Assembly: GCA_949840885.1 (NCBI GenBank)
Contig: CATKYJ010000005.1
Location: 62,001 to 126,000 of the forward strand
Length of the DNA stretch: 64,000 nucleotides
Direction of reading: 5' to 3'
Source: an uncultured Acetatifactor sp.
Lineage (GTDB): Bacteria > Bacillota > Clostridia > Lachnospirales > Lachnospiraceae
The position numbers and the translations under genes were made by a program. The notes below the pieces were generated by a model, which saw nothing but the letters and a program-made list of their open reading frames with translations, made no database searches and was not told where the DNA came from. Below are positions 43,820 to 51,884 of the stretch, in pieces. Every line of letters starts with the position of its first letter. Positions within the stretch are counted from its first letter, which is position 1.

Positions 43820-44968
43820 TCACTTATAGATTCGCAGGCTTTCCGTCTCACGCTCAAACCGCGCGCTCTGCTCACCCCACTCCTCCAGCAGTTCCTCCAG
43901 TGAAATCCTTCCATATAAATAGTCGTCCACCCGCCTGCTGCCGGTTACAAAGTGCAGATGCTTTCCTCCCTCTCCGCCGTCCACCAGCGTAAATTTCTCC
44001 GGATAAAGCCTTGCCACCTGGCGCATCATCTGCAGTATGACCGGGATAAAGTCAAGCGTCTTGTCAAGAGGCGCAAATTCCAGGCCAAAGCAGACTTCCC
44101 CAATGTATTTCCGCTCCACCGGCATGAAAGCCCGCTGGCGGAAAACCACCTTGTCCTCTTTCACTGCCCCTTTCATTTCCCTGTATAGCCGGTCCATATT
44201 GATATAAGGCGCGCCGTACATCTGGAAAGGCTTGGAACTGCCCCGGCCGTCGCTGACGGATGTGGCTCCTGCAAAACAGCCGCCGGAATAGCATATGGTG
44301 CTGTCAAAATCTGCCAGCGCAGGAGAGGGAATGTTCCAGAGCAGTCCGGTGTCGCAAAAATACATATCCCTGGTATAATTCTGCATAGCGACTACTCTGT
44401 AGTCCATCTTCAGTCCCTTATACTGCAGGAAATAATTCCCCACCTCCCCGCAGGTCAGGCCGTATCGTACGGGCAGCTCATAGTCTCCAATGAAAGAATT
44501 GAACTCCGGCAGAATCGTCCCTCCGGACACGATACGGTTTCCCAGCGGATTCGGCCTGTCCAGCACCACGAACGGAATGCCTAGCTTCGCCGCAGCCTCC
44601 ATGCAATAGGTCATGGTATATATATAAGTGTAATACCGAAGCCCCACATCCTGAATGTCATATACCATGATGTCGATGCCGTCCAGATCGCTGTCCGCAG
44701 GCCGCACATGTTCCCCGAACAGCGAGATGATGGGGATTCCATACCCCGGATAGACATCGTCTCCCACCGGCTTCCCGGCGCCCTCGCCGAACATACCGTG
44801 CTCCGGCGTGAATATCCTGGCAAGCCGCAGGCCTTTTTCCATAAACAAATCCACATTCATTTTCCATCCGGAGTCAACGCCGGAGTAATTCGTGATCAGG
44901 CCGATGCGCTTTCCCTGAAAAAGGGCTTTCAATTCGTCCAGACGATCCAGTCCCAGTATTGTTTTCAT
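43820..44968 (-). CDS. namZ: NamZ-like exo-beta-N-acetylmuramidase (GH171, DUF1343)
   Basis: 382 aa. In B. subtilis NamZ (YbbC) releases MurNAc from the non-reducing end of peptidoglycan fragments. Shared features: 'GKRIGLITNYSGVD', 'RIFTPEHGMFGEGAG', 'MVYDIQDVGLRYYTYIYTM' and 'FVVLDRPNPLGNRIVSGG'. This copy has no signal peptide, so it would act on imported muropeptide pieces in the cytoplasm, unlike the exported B. subtilis enzyme. It lies in the same orientation as murQ and a MurR-type regulator, which supports the role. GGAG precedes the ATG. Confidence 0.9.
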   Translation of the reverse strand: MKTILGLDRLDELKALFQGKRIGLITNYSGVDSGWKMNVDLFMEKGLRLARIFTPEHGMFGEGAGKPVGDDVYPGYGIPIISLFGEHVRPADSDLDGIDIMVYDIQDVGLRYYTYIYTMTYCMEAAAKLGIPFVVLDRPNPLGNRIVSGGTILPEFNSFIGDYELPVRYGLTCGEVGNYFLQYKGLKMDYRVVAMQNYTRDMYFCDTGLLWNIPSPALADFDSTICYSGGCFAGATSVSDGRGSSKPFQMYGAPYINMDRLYREMKGAVKEDKVVFRQRAFMPVERKYIGEVCFGLEFAPLDKTLDFIPVILQMMRQVARLYPEKFTLVDGGEGGKHLHFVTGSRRVDDYLYGRISLEELLEEWGEQSARFERETESLRIYK

Positions 44969-45076
44969 TTTGCTCCAATCCTTTCATGCTTCCCATCAAA
45001 CCGCCCCTGGCATCATGCAATCCTGGCCTCGTGCCCTCCGCCATCATACCGGTCTGCGCAAAAAATCTTCCTATTC

Positions 45077-45103
45077 ACATGGGGCGGATATACCGCCCCA
45101 TGT
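45077..45103 (-). terminator. GC-rich hairpin between the binding protein and namZ
   Basis: ACATGGGGCGG / CCGCCCCATGT, 11 bp, 5-nt loop. A T run (TTTTTT) lies about 12 nt further on the minus strand, so it may be a weak terminator or an mRNA-stabilising end of the importer transcript. Confidence 0.55.
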
Positions 45104-45198
45104 CTTGACTTCCTATGCATTTTCCCGTAATTGTCCCTTTACACCGCCGCAGACTCCCGGGCTTTAACATATGGCAGTGCGGCCGGCTGCATAGGAGT

Positions 45199-46824
45199 CT
45201 AGTTTGCCATCTTCCTATAGGCCTCTTTGGTGTCCTCGATCATCTGGGACAGCCCCTGATTCTTCAAAGCCTCATATCCTTTATTATACTCATCCTTGGA
45301 AATCTCTCCCGTGATATACCTGTCTCTCAGAGATACCTGCTGCTCCCTCAGGTCAAAGCATTCCACATAGCTTTCTGTCTGCAGGATAGGCGGCTCGGTG
45401 TAAAAATAGGGCTCATTGATGGTGAGGCCGTCCATAAAGGTCTTGCCCGTGTCGTCCAGTTCGTCATAGTTCAAACCGCCGGTGAGAATCTGCATGTACA
45501 CATCCTCCGTGAAGCAGAAAGGAATCGTGGAGGGAATCAGCCCCTTTTCTCTTGCAGTCTTAAAGCCTTCGTTGTAGGGAGCTTTCAGAACCGGCTTTCC
45601 GTCCACCACATCGTGGTACTCCCCTTCCATGCCGTAATTGGTCAGTTCAATGCCCTCATCGCTGTACACATAGTTGAAGAACTTCAGGATATCCTCCAGA
45701 TGTCCGTTTTCCACTGCCGCAACCGTGATGAAAGCGCTGCCCTGCACCTTTGATCTGGCAGGTATGGCCTGGGCGCCGTCAGGCCCCTGGATGGGCACCA
45801 CGCTCTGGAAGAACGCACCCTCGTCCAGCTCCCTGCAGGACACCGTATAATTCTTGCTGTACTCAGCGTAGCCCACCAGGCTGCCCAGTCTGTTGCTGGC
45901 GCCCAGGGTGTTGAAGTCCGCGCCCCTAAGCGTGATCATCTCCTGAGCCAGCAGCCCCGATTCGTACATTTCCCTCAAAGCGTCCATGTATTTCTCGTAA
46001 TTCGGATTCTCCGGATCATAGAGATACTCCCCGTCCACCACGGAAAATTCGCCATTGCTGTTCATTCCGAAGATATTGAGCACCAGCTTCTGGAAATCAT
46101 AGTTAAAGCCGAAAGGAACCTCATCATTGGGGTCTCCGTTGCCGTTGGCGTCCTGCTCCTTGAACGCTTTCCACACAGCCATCCACTCGTCCCAGGTCTG
46201 GGGCATGTCCATATTCACCCGTTCCAGCCAGTCCGTGCGGATCATGGTGCTGAAAGAACCCGGCACGTCCATGACCAGGCCGAAGCCATAGATCTCCCCA
46301 TCGTCCTGATAGGTCAGAAACAGCTTGTCCTCCTCCGTGAGCAGGCGGCCGTAATTGGCCAGATCCGTATCCAGATACTCTGTAATAGGCACGATCAGTC
46401 CTCTGCTGATCAAATCATTGATAGCGGCAGGCCCTGCCGTTCCTCCGCTGATTACATCCGGCAGATCCTTGGAGGAAACCTTGGATGCCAAAAGGGTATC
46501 CATTCCTTCTGCAGCCGCCCATTCAAAGTTCACCTTAATGCCCGTGCGCTCCATCAGCTCGTCAAAGATGGGCGTGCTCTCCTGATAAGGGCTCCAGATA
46601 GATCCGAAATAGCTGAATTCATGGTCTCCCGTGTCCTCGTCCTGGCCAGGCTGGCTGCTTTCCTTTGATTCCTCTGCCCCCGCGCCTGTCTCGCTGCTTA
46701 CGGCCCCGCTGCCCGAGGGGGCGCTGCTCTCAGAGCCGCCTTTGTCTCCGCAGCCTGCCATGGAAAGCACCATCGCCGCTGCCAAAGCTGCCGCCATCAT
46801 TTTACTGTACACTTTCTTTCTCAT
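45199..46824 (-). CDS. Extracellular solute-binding lipoprotein of a CUT1/LplA-type importer
   Basis: 541 aa. Signal peptide with lipobox 'LSMAGCG', then a low-complexity Ser/Glu linker and a family-1 solute-binding fold: 'TGIKVNFEWAAAEGMDTLLA', 'DLPDVISGG', 'PQTWDEWMAVWKAFKEQD'. Large LplA/YtcQ-like proteins of this size bind oligosaccharides or complex sugars. AAAGGAGG precedes the ATG. Genes for two matching permeases lie directly upstream; no ATPase gene is present, which is normal when a shared MsmX-type ATPase is used. Confidence 0.93.
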   Translation of the reverse strand: MRKKVYSKMMAAALAAAMVLSMAGCGDKGGSESSAPSGSGAVSSETGAGAEESKESSQPGQDEDTGDHEFSYFGSIWSPYQESTPIFDELMERTGIKVNFEWAAAEGMDTLLASKVSSKDLPDVISGGTAGPAAINDLISRGLIVPITEYLDTDLANYGRLLTEEDKLFLTYQDDGEIYGFGLVMDVPGSFSTMIRTDWLERVNMDMPQTWDEWMAVWKAFKEQDANGNGDPNDEVPFGFNYDFQKLVLNIFGMNSNGEFSVVDGEYLYDPENPNYEKYMDALREMYESGLLAQEMITLRGADFNTLGASNRLGSLVGYAEYSKNYTVSCRELDEGAFFQSVVPIQGPDGAQAIPARSKVQGSAFITVAAVENGHLEDILKFFNYVYSDEGIELTNYGMEGEYHDVVDGKPVLKAPYNEGFKTAREKGLIPSTIPFCFTEDVYMQILTGGLNYDELDDTGKTFMDGLTINEPYFYTEPPILQTESYVECFDLREQQVSLRDRYITGEISKDEYNKGYEALKNQGLSQMIEDTKEAYRKMAN

Positions 46825-46870
46825 TTTGATCCTCCTTTGGATTGATATGAATAAATGGTTCATTCCTACG

Positions 46871-47758
46871 CTAACCTTTTACCGCTCCCAGCGTCACACC
46901 TTTTACAAAGTATTTCTGCACAAAGGGATAAACTGCCAGCATGGGAACCATGGATACCACAAGCACCGCATAGCGGATCTGATCCGCCAGATTGACGCTG
47001 GGCTGTCCGGGCCTGACCGTCCCCAGATCATATTGCAAAGCGTTGGCCTCCAGCACGATCTCCCTCAGCACCTGCTGTAAGGTAAACTTACTGGAATCCG
47101 TCAGATACAGCAGCGGGCCGAAATAGGCGTTCCAATGACCTGCAACGACCCAGAGGGCTATGGTGGCGAAAGAGGCCTTGGCAAGGGGCGCCACCACCTG
47201 GAACATCACCCGCAGTTCGCTGGCTCCGTCCATCCTGGCCGATTCCAGCAGCTCCTTTGGGATCCCCCGCAGAAAGCTGGACAGAATCAATACATTGTAG
47301 GAAGAGATCAGCGCGGTAAGAATCAATGCCCAGTAGCTGTTGATCAGCCCCAGCTTCTGCACGCAGATATATGCCGGAATCATGCCTCCCTGAAACCACA
47401 TGGGAATCAGGACAAAGACATTGTAGATCTTTTTCCCGGGGAATTCGCAGCAGGCGATGGGGTAGGCCGCGAAATAAGTAGCCGCCACGCTGCAGACACA
47501 TCCAACCAGGGATATAAAAATCGAGTTCCCCAGCGCCCTGAGCACGCCATTGTTCACGATGACTTCCTCGTAAGCTTTCAGCGTAAATCCCCGGGGCAGG
47601 AGCCGCACCTCGTTCCGCAGCACAGGCCCGTCCGCGCTCAGCGAAATCGCCACGATATTTAAAATAGGATACAAAATACAGATGCATATGATAATGCCGA
47701 TGAAGATCAAAATGGCCTCTACAAAATAATCCATACGGCTCATTCTCTTGTGCAGCAT
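46871..47758 (-). CDS. ABC sugar permease, YtcP/LplC type
   Basis: 295 aa, six membrane helices. 'NSIFISLVGCVCSVAATYFAAY' region and the ATPase-coupling EAA loop 'ELLESARMDGASELRVMFQVV' with 'FLRGIPKELLESA' identify a CUT1 permease of the YtcP group. The ATG at 47758 follows GGAGG; the frame opens at 47845 with no support and would overlap the upstream permease. Confidence 0.93.
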   Translation of the reverse strand: MLHKRMSRMDYFVEAILIFIGIIICICILYPILNIVAISLSADGPVLRNEVRLLPRGFTLKAYEEVIVNNGVLRALGNSIFISLVGCVCSVAATYFAAYPIACCEFPGKKIYNVFVLIPMWFQGGMIPAYICVQKLGLINSYWALILTALISSYNVLILSSFLRGIPKELLESARMDGASELRVMFQVVAPLAKASFATIALWVVAGHWNAYFGPLLYLTDSSKFTLQQVLREIVLEANALQYDLGTVRPGQPSVNLADQIRYAVLVVSMVPMLAVYPFVQKYFVKGVTLGAVKG

Positions 47759-47841
47759 AGAAATCCTCCATCCCACAGACTGGCGGCGTTGCAGGAACTC
47801 CTGAAACACCACATTTTCAGTTGCCGCGAATACTTTCGTTC

Positions 47842-48783
47842 TCACCAGATCCCGGCCGAATCCGAATACCGCTTGCTGAAACGGTTGGCCATAATCACCA
47901 GTACCAGAGCCACCACACCGTTAAACAGCCCTGCGGCAGTGGCCAGACTATAGTCGTATTTGATCATGCCCCGCTTATAGACCCAGGTTTGGATGACCTC
48001 CGACACTTCCAGATTCATGGAGTTCTGGAACAGGAATATCTTCTCGAAATTGGCGTTGATCAGGGAGCCCACCCGCAGAATAAACATGACTACAACCGTA
48101 GGCATGATGCCGGGCAGGGTAATGTGGATCAGGCGCTTCCACCGGTTGGCGCCGTCTGCCATGGCCGCTTCGTACAGATTCACGTCAATGGCCGTCAGGG
48201 CCGACAGATAGATGATGGCGCTGTATCCCATCTCCTGCCATACGCCGGAGAACACCATGATCGACCGGAAATACTTTGCCTTTCCCAGGAAGAAAATAGG
48301 CTCTTTTCCAAAGAAACGGAAAATCTGGGCCAGCACCCCGGTGGAGGGAGAGAGGAATTCCGTCACGATGGTCACGAATGCCACCATGGAAATAAAATGG
48401 GGCAGAAAGCTCACTGTCTGGACAAATTTTTTCACTTTCCTGGTCCTGAATTCGTTTAAAAACAGGGCAAATATAATGGGCATGGGAAATCCCACCGCCA
48501 AAGCGTACAGGTTCATCAGCAGGACGTTGCGGATCAGCCTCCAGAAGTCCAGTCCCGTGAAGAACTTCACAAAATTCTTAAGCCCCACGAACACGCTTCC
48601 GGAAAGTCCCTGGTACAGGTCATAGTCAAAGAAAGCGATGGACAGCCATGTCATAGGCCAGTACTGGAACAGGAGAAACCATACGATCACTGGCAATATC
48701 ATAAGATAAATATACTTTGCCCTCCATATTCTCTTCCAGAGATTCTTCTGGGGTATCCGGGGTACTTTCTCCCTGCCTTTCAT
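47842..48783 (-). CDS. ABC sugar permease, LplB type
   Basis: 313 aa, six membrane helices. 'YIYLMILPVIVWFLLFQYWPM' near the N-terminus and EAA loop 'YEAAMADGANRWKRLIHITLPG' are typical of LplB. Forms the channel with the YtcP-type partner 83 bp downstream. AAAGGAGG lies 6 bp before the ATG. 15 bp separate it from murQ. Confidence 0.94.
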   Translation of the reverse strand: MKGREKVPRIPQKNLWKRIWRAKYIYLMILPVIVWFLLFQYWPMTWLSIAFFDYDLYQGLSGSVFVGLKNFVKFFTGLDFWRLIRNVLLMNLYALAVGFPMPIIFALFLNEFRTRKVKKFVQTVSFLPHFISMVAFVTIVTEFLSPSTGVLAQIFRFFGKEPIFFLGKAKYFRSIMVFSGVWQEMGYSAIIYLSALTAIDVNLYEAAMADGANRWKRLIHITLPGIMPTVVVMFILRVGSLINANFEKIFLFQNSMNLEVSEVIQTWVYKRGMIKYDYSLATAAGLFNGVVALVLVIMANRFSKRYSDSAGIW

Positions 48784-48798
48784 TCAGACCTCCTTTGC

Positions 48799-49728
48799 TC
48801 AAGAAATGTTCAAGTCATTTTTGAACGATTCTTTGTTCAACGCTGCCCTCAGAAAACCGTCGTTTTCCGCAAGAGCCCTTTCCGCTTCCTCTCTGCCAAG
48901 GCCGCCCAGGCACATCAATATGGCCACCTTGCTGTTCATGCCCGATGCCTGCAGGTACCTGTCCGCTTCCTCCCTGGGCTTCCCGGTCACCTTGCAGAAG
49001 ATTCTGGCTGCACGCTCCTCCAGCTTCTTGTTGGAGGCTTTCAGATCCACCATCAGATTGCCGTACACCTTGCCAAGCTTTATCATCGTCGCCGTGGACA
49101 GCATATTGAGAATCATTTTCTGGGCGGTTCCGGCTTTCATCCGGGTAGAGCCGCTTATGACCTCAGGCCCTGTCACTGCCTCGATGCATACGTCCACATA
49201 AGCCTTTATCTCGCTGTCCGGGTTATTCACCACTGCTATGGTCTGGGCTCCCTGCCTGCGGGCTTCCTCCATGCCCCCTATGACGAAAGGCGCCCTGCCG
49301 CTGGCGCTGATCCCTACTACTACATCCTTGTCTCCAATCTCATAGACTCCGATCTGGCCTTTGCCCAGTTCCGCGTCGTCCTCGCAGCCCTCAATGGGAA
49401 AGCGAAGCGCCACGTCCCCTCCGGCAATGCATCCCTGCACCATATCCTTGCCCACACCGAATGTAGGTATACATTCCGAGGCGTCCAGGACTCCCAGTCT
49501 TCCGGAAGTGCCCGCCCCCATGTACAGCAGATGCCCACCGGCTTTCAGCGCCTTATAGATCCTTTCCACTGCCTCGCCGATCTGAGGCAGGGCAATCTTT
49601 ACGGCCTCCGCAACCTTGGCGTCCTCCTGGTTGATCAAGGTGACGATCTCCTGTACGCTGCACAGGTCGATATTCTTTGTGTTCGGATTTGCCTTTTCCG
49701 TTTCCATTCCCGAAAAACAGTCTCCCAT
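48799..49728 (-). CDS. murQ: N-acetylmuramic acid 6-phosphate etherase
   Basis: 309 aa SIS-domain enzyme that removes D-lactate from MurNAc-6-phosphate to give GlcNAc-6-phosphate. 'LLYMGAGTSGRLGVLDASECIPTFG' region (written here in part as GAGTSGRLGVLDASE), 'VVGISASGRAPFV' and 'SGSTRMKAGTAQKMILNM' are the family's hallmarks. A UBA-like helical C-terminus is present. The ATG at 49728 has GGAG 5 bp upstream; family alignment could also support the ATG at 49707. Confidence 0.95.
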   Translation of the reverse strand: MGDCFSGMETEKANPNTKNIDLCSVQEIVTLINQEDAKVAEAVKIALPQIGEAVERIYKALKAGGHLLYMGAGTSGRLGVLDASECIPTFGVGKDMVQGCIAGGDVALRFPIEGCEDDAELGKGQIGVYEIGDKDVVVGISASGRAPFVIGGMEEARRQGAQTIAVVNNPDSEIKAYVDVCIEAVTGPEVISGSTRMKAGTAQKMILNMLSTATMIKLGKVYGNLMVDLKASNKKLEERAARIFCKVTGKPREEADRYLQASGMNSKVAILMCLGGLGREEAERALAENDGFLRAALNKESFKNDLNIS

Positions 49729-49771
49729 TGCCGCTCCCATCCGTCCGCTTTCTGCAGACTCTTTTATGTCT

Positions 49772-50614
49772 TCATTCTTGTTTCCTGATATGCGTCCTCT
49801 GCAGGCGTCTCATATTGTTCTCAAAATCCCGGTTAATGTATGCGGTATATAAGATATCAATCATATTCAACTGAGAGATACGGGAGGACATGGCCCCGCT
49901 TCTCACGATATACTCCGTGGCCGCTACGCAAAGATTGCAGTCTGCCATCTTTGCCAGAGCCGAACTTCCGAATCTGGAGATCAGTATGATGGGCACTCCG
50001 TTTTTGTTCAGCTCTTCCGCGCACCGTATCATCTCCTGGGTCTGGCCGGAGTAGCTTAAGATAATGGCCACGCTGCCCTTTCTCGCATTCATTGCCTGCA
50101 GGTACTGCGCATGGACATCCGGCCCCATAAAACAGGGTTTGGAGATTCTCAGGAATTTCAGGTATGCATCCTGGGCTACCACAAGGCTTGCCCCAAGCCC
50201 GAACAAATGGATGCTCTCCGCTTTCACCAGCAGGTCCACGCTTTCGTTCAGTACGTCCAGATCCACCAGCTTCTGTGTGTTTTCCAGGGACACAATGTTT
50301 TTCACGGTCACCTTGTTGACGATCTCCTCCAGGCTGTCCTCCTGGCGGATTTCCTCCATTTGCTTACTTCTGGACTCTTTGCGCAGGGCCGTCTCGTACA
50401 GAAGCGATTTCCTGAAGTCCTTATAGCCCTGGAATCCGATCTTTTTGCACAGCCGGATGATGGTGGAGGGCGAGGAGTAGGTTTTCTCCGCGATTTCATA
50501 AATGCTCAGTTCCCCTGCTTCCTCCGTCTTTTCCAGGAAGTAGTCGATTATGTTCTTTTCCGTGGCGCTGGCCTGCTTTTCATACTCCTGAAGCCTGGAC
50601 AATACATGTTTCAT
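49772..50614 (-). CDS. murR: RpiR-family regulator, probably MurR
   Basis: 280 aa. N-terminal helix-turn-helix_6 with 'LSIYEIAEKTYSSPSTIIRLCKKIGF' region (recognition 'SSPSTIIRLCKK') and a C-terminal SIS sugar-phosphate sensor ('IHLFGLGASLVVAQDAYLKF', 'AIILSYSGQTQEMIRCA'). Divergent or leading position before murQ is the arrangement of murR, which responds to MurNAc-6-phosphate. The ATG at 50614 follows AAAGGAG. It is probably the first gene of the operon and controls its own promoter. Confidence 0.88.
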   Translation of the reverse strand: MKHVLSRLQEYEKQASATEKNIIDYFLEKTEEAGELSIYEIAEKTYSSPSTIIRLCKKIGFQGYKDFRKSLLYETALRKESRSKQMEEIRQEDSLEEIVNKVTVKNIVSLENTQKLVDLDVLNESVDLLVKAESIHLFGLGASLVVAQDAYLKFLRISKPCFMGPDVHAQYLQAMNARKGSVAIILSYSGQTQEMIRCAEELNKNGVPIILISRFGSSALAKMADCNLCVAATEYIVRSGAMSSRISQLNMIDILYTAYINRDFENNMRRLQRTHIRKQE

Positions 50615-50632
50615 TTCTTGCTCCTTTCTCAC

Positions 50633-50710
50633 ACAATACCTTTTTGCAATATTTTTGTCAATAATTTATGTTTATCTCGGTACATTGTACCACATTCTGG
50701 CATAATGTAC
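50633..50710 (-). promoter_or_regulatory. Promoter and operator of the MurNAc salvage operon
   Basis: On the minus strand TTGACA (50661-50656), 17 bp, TATTGT (50638-50633). Just upstream lie a 13-bp palindrome GGTACA-T-TGTACC (50679-50691) and a wider inverted repeat GTACATT (50680-50686) / AATGTAC (50704-50710), good candidates for MurR sites. Confidence 0.65.
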
Positions 50711-50797
50711 TATAAAATAATTCTTTTTTCGGAACTTTCCGTCATACCGCGCATTTGTCATATATTTTCCCATAAAACAACCCTGCCAGCCAGCCCC

Positions 50798-50826
50798 TTT
50801 ACATCCCTGATTCGCTGGTATATAAT
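50798..50826 (+). promoter_or_regulatory. Sigma-A promoter of the DUF1848 gene
   Basis: TTTACA (50798-50803), exactly 17 bp, TATAAT (50821-50826). The start codon at 50910 leaves a leader of about 75 nt. Confidence 0.75.
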
Positions 50827-50909
50827 CAATGATGTCACAAGGGAGCATGAAAGAACTGAACGATTTTATGAATGGGATAAAGAGCAATCGTCCAAGAGAG
50901 GATGAAGCT

Positions 50910-51851
50910 ATGATTCTAAGTGTCAGCCGCAGGACAGATATTCCAAATTATTATTCGGAATGGTTTTATAACAGGATAAAGGAAGGTTATTTATATGTCC
51001 GTAATCCAATGAATGCACATCAGATCAGCAAAATCATACTGTCTCCGGAGCTAGTAGACTGTATTGTATTCTGGACCAAGAACCCGGAACCCATGTTTTC
51101 AAGATTAGATGAATTGGATGCCTATCAATATTATTTTCAGTTTACGCTTACCGGATTCGGAAATGATATAGAATGCAATGTACCACACAAGAAAGAGCAT
51201 ATGATTCCGGTATTCCAAAAGCTGGCAAAGAGAATCGGAAAACAAAAGATGATCTGGCGATATGACCCGATTTTTTTCACGGACAAGTATACTCCGGAAT
51301 ATCATTTAAAGGCCTTTGGGCAAATTGCTAAGGAGTTAAATGGATATACTTCTAAATGTGTTATCAGTTTTGTTGACATATATACGAAAAACAGGAAAAA
51401 TATGAACGCAATGAATTCCTGTTCTTTACCGGAAAAGGAGCTGAGCGCATTTGCGGCACAGATTGCGTCAACAGCCAGGGATAATGATATAAAGGTTGCA
51501 TCCTGCGCAGAAGCGGTTGATCTGTCGGCTTGCGGTATAGGACATAATTGCTGCATAGACAGAGAATTAGTGGAGCAGATTATCGGATGTAAAATACAGG
51601 CAGATAAGGATAAAAATCAGCGAAAAGAATGCGGCTGTGTGGAAAGCGTTGAAGTTGGTACATATAACACATGTAAAAACGGCTGTGCATATTGTTATGC
51701 TAATTATAGTCATGAAAGTGTCTTGCAAAACTATAAACTATATGATGTAAATTCTCCGCTGTTATGCGGCACCATTGGAGAAGAAGATAAAATAACACAG
51801 AGAGCGGTAAAATCATTAAAGGAATCGCAATTGACCTTGTGGGATAAATAG
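50910..51851 (+). CDS. DUF1848 family protein with C-terminal Cys cluster
   Basis: 313 aa. Begins 'MILSVSRRTDIPNYYSEWF', the usual start of DUF1848 proteins. A TIM-barrel-like body ('MIWRYDPIFFTDKYTPEYHL') ends in a cysteine cluster 'CGCVESVEVGTYNTCKNGC' plus 'AYCYANY', a CxxxCxxC arrangement like that of radical-SAM iron-sulfur sites. No biochemical role is established to my knowledge. The frame is open for 27 more codons upstream, but the promoter and AGAGGA favour the ATG at 50910. Clearly AT-richer than its neighbours. Confidence 0.85.
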   Translation: MILSVSRRTDIPNYYSEWFYNRIKEGYLYVRNPMNAHQISKIILSPELVDCIVFWTKNPEPMFSRLDELDAYQYYFQFTLTGFGNDIECNVPHKKEHMIPVFQKLAKRIGKQKMIWRYDPIFFTDKYTPEYHLKAFGQIAKELNGYTSKCVISFVDIYTKNRKNMNAMNSCSLPEKELSAFAAQIASTARDNDIKVASCAEAVDLSACGIGHNCCIDRELVEQIIGCKIQADKDKNQRKECGCVESVEVGTYNTCKNGCAYCYANYSHESVLQNYKLYDVNSPLLCGTIGEEDKITQRAVKSLKESQLTLWDK

Positions 51852-51853
51852 AC

Positions 51854-51884
51854 AGGGGCGAAAAGGCGCAGCTTTTTCGCCCCT
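51854..51884 (+). terminator. Terminator between convergent genes
   Basis: AGGGGCGAAAA (51854-51864) / TTTTCGCCCCT (51874-51884), 11 bp, 9-nt loop. It reaches into the stop codon of the methyltransferase gene on the minus strand. Confidence 0.75.
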
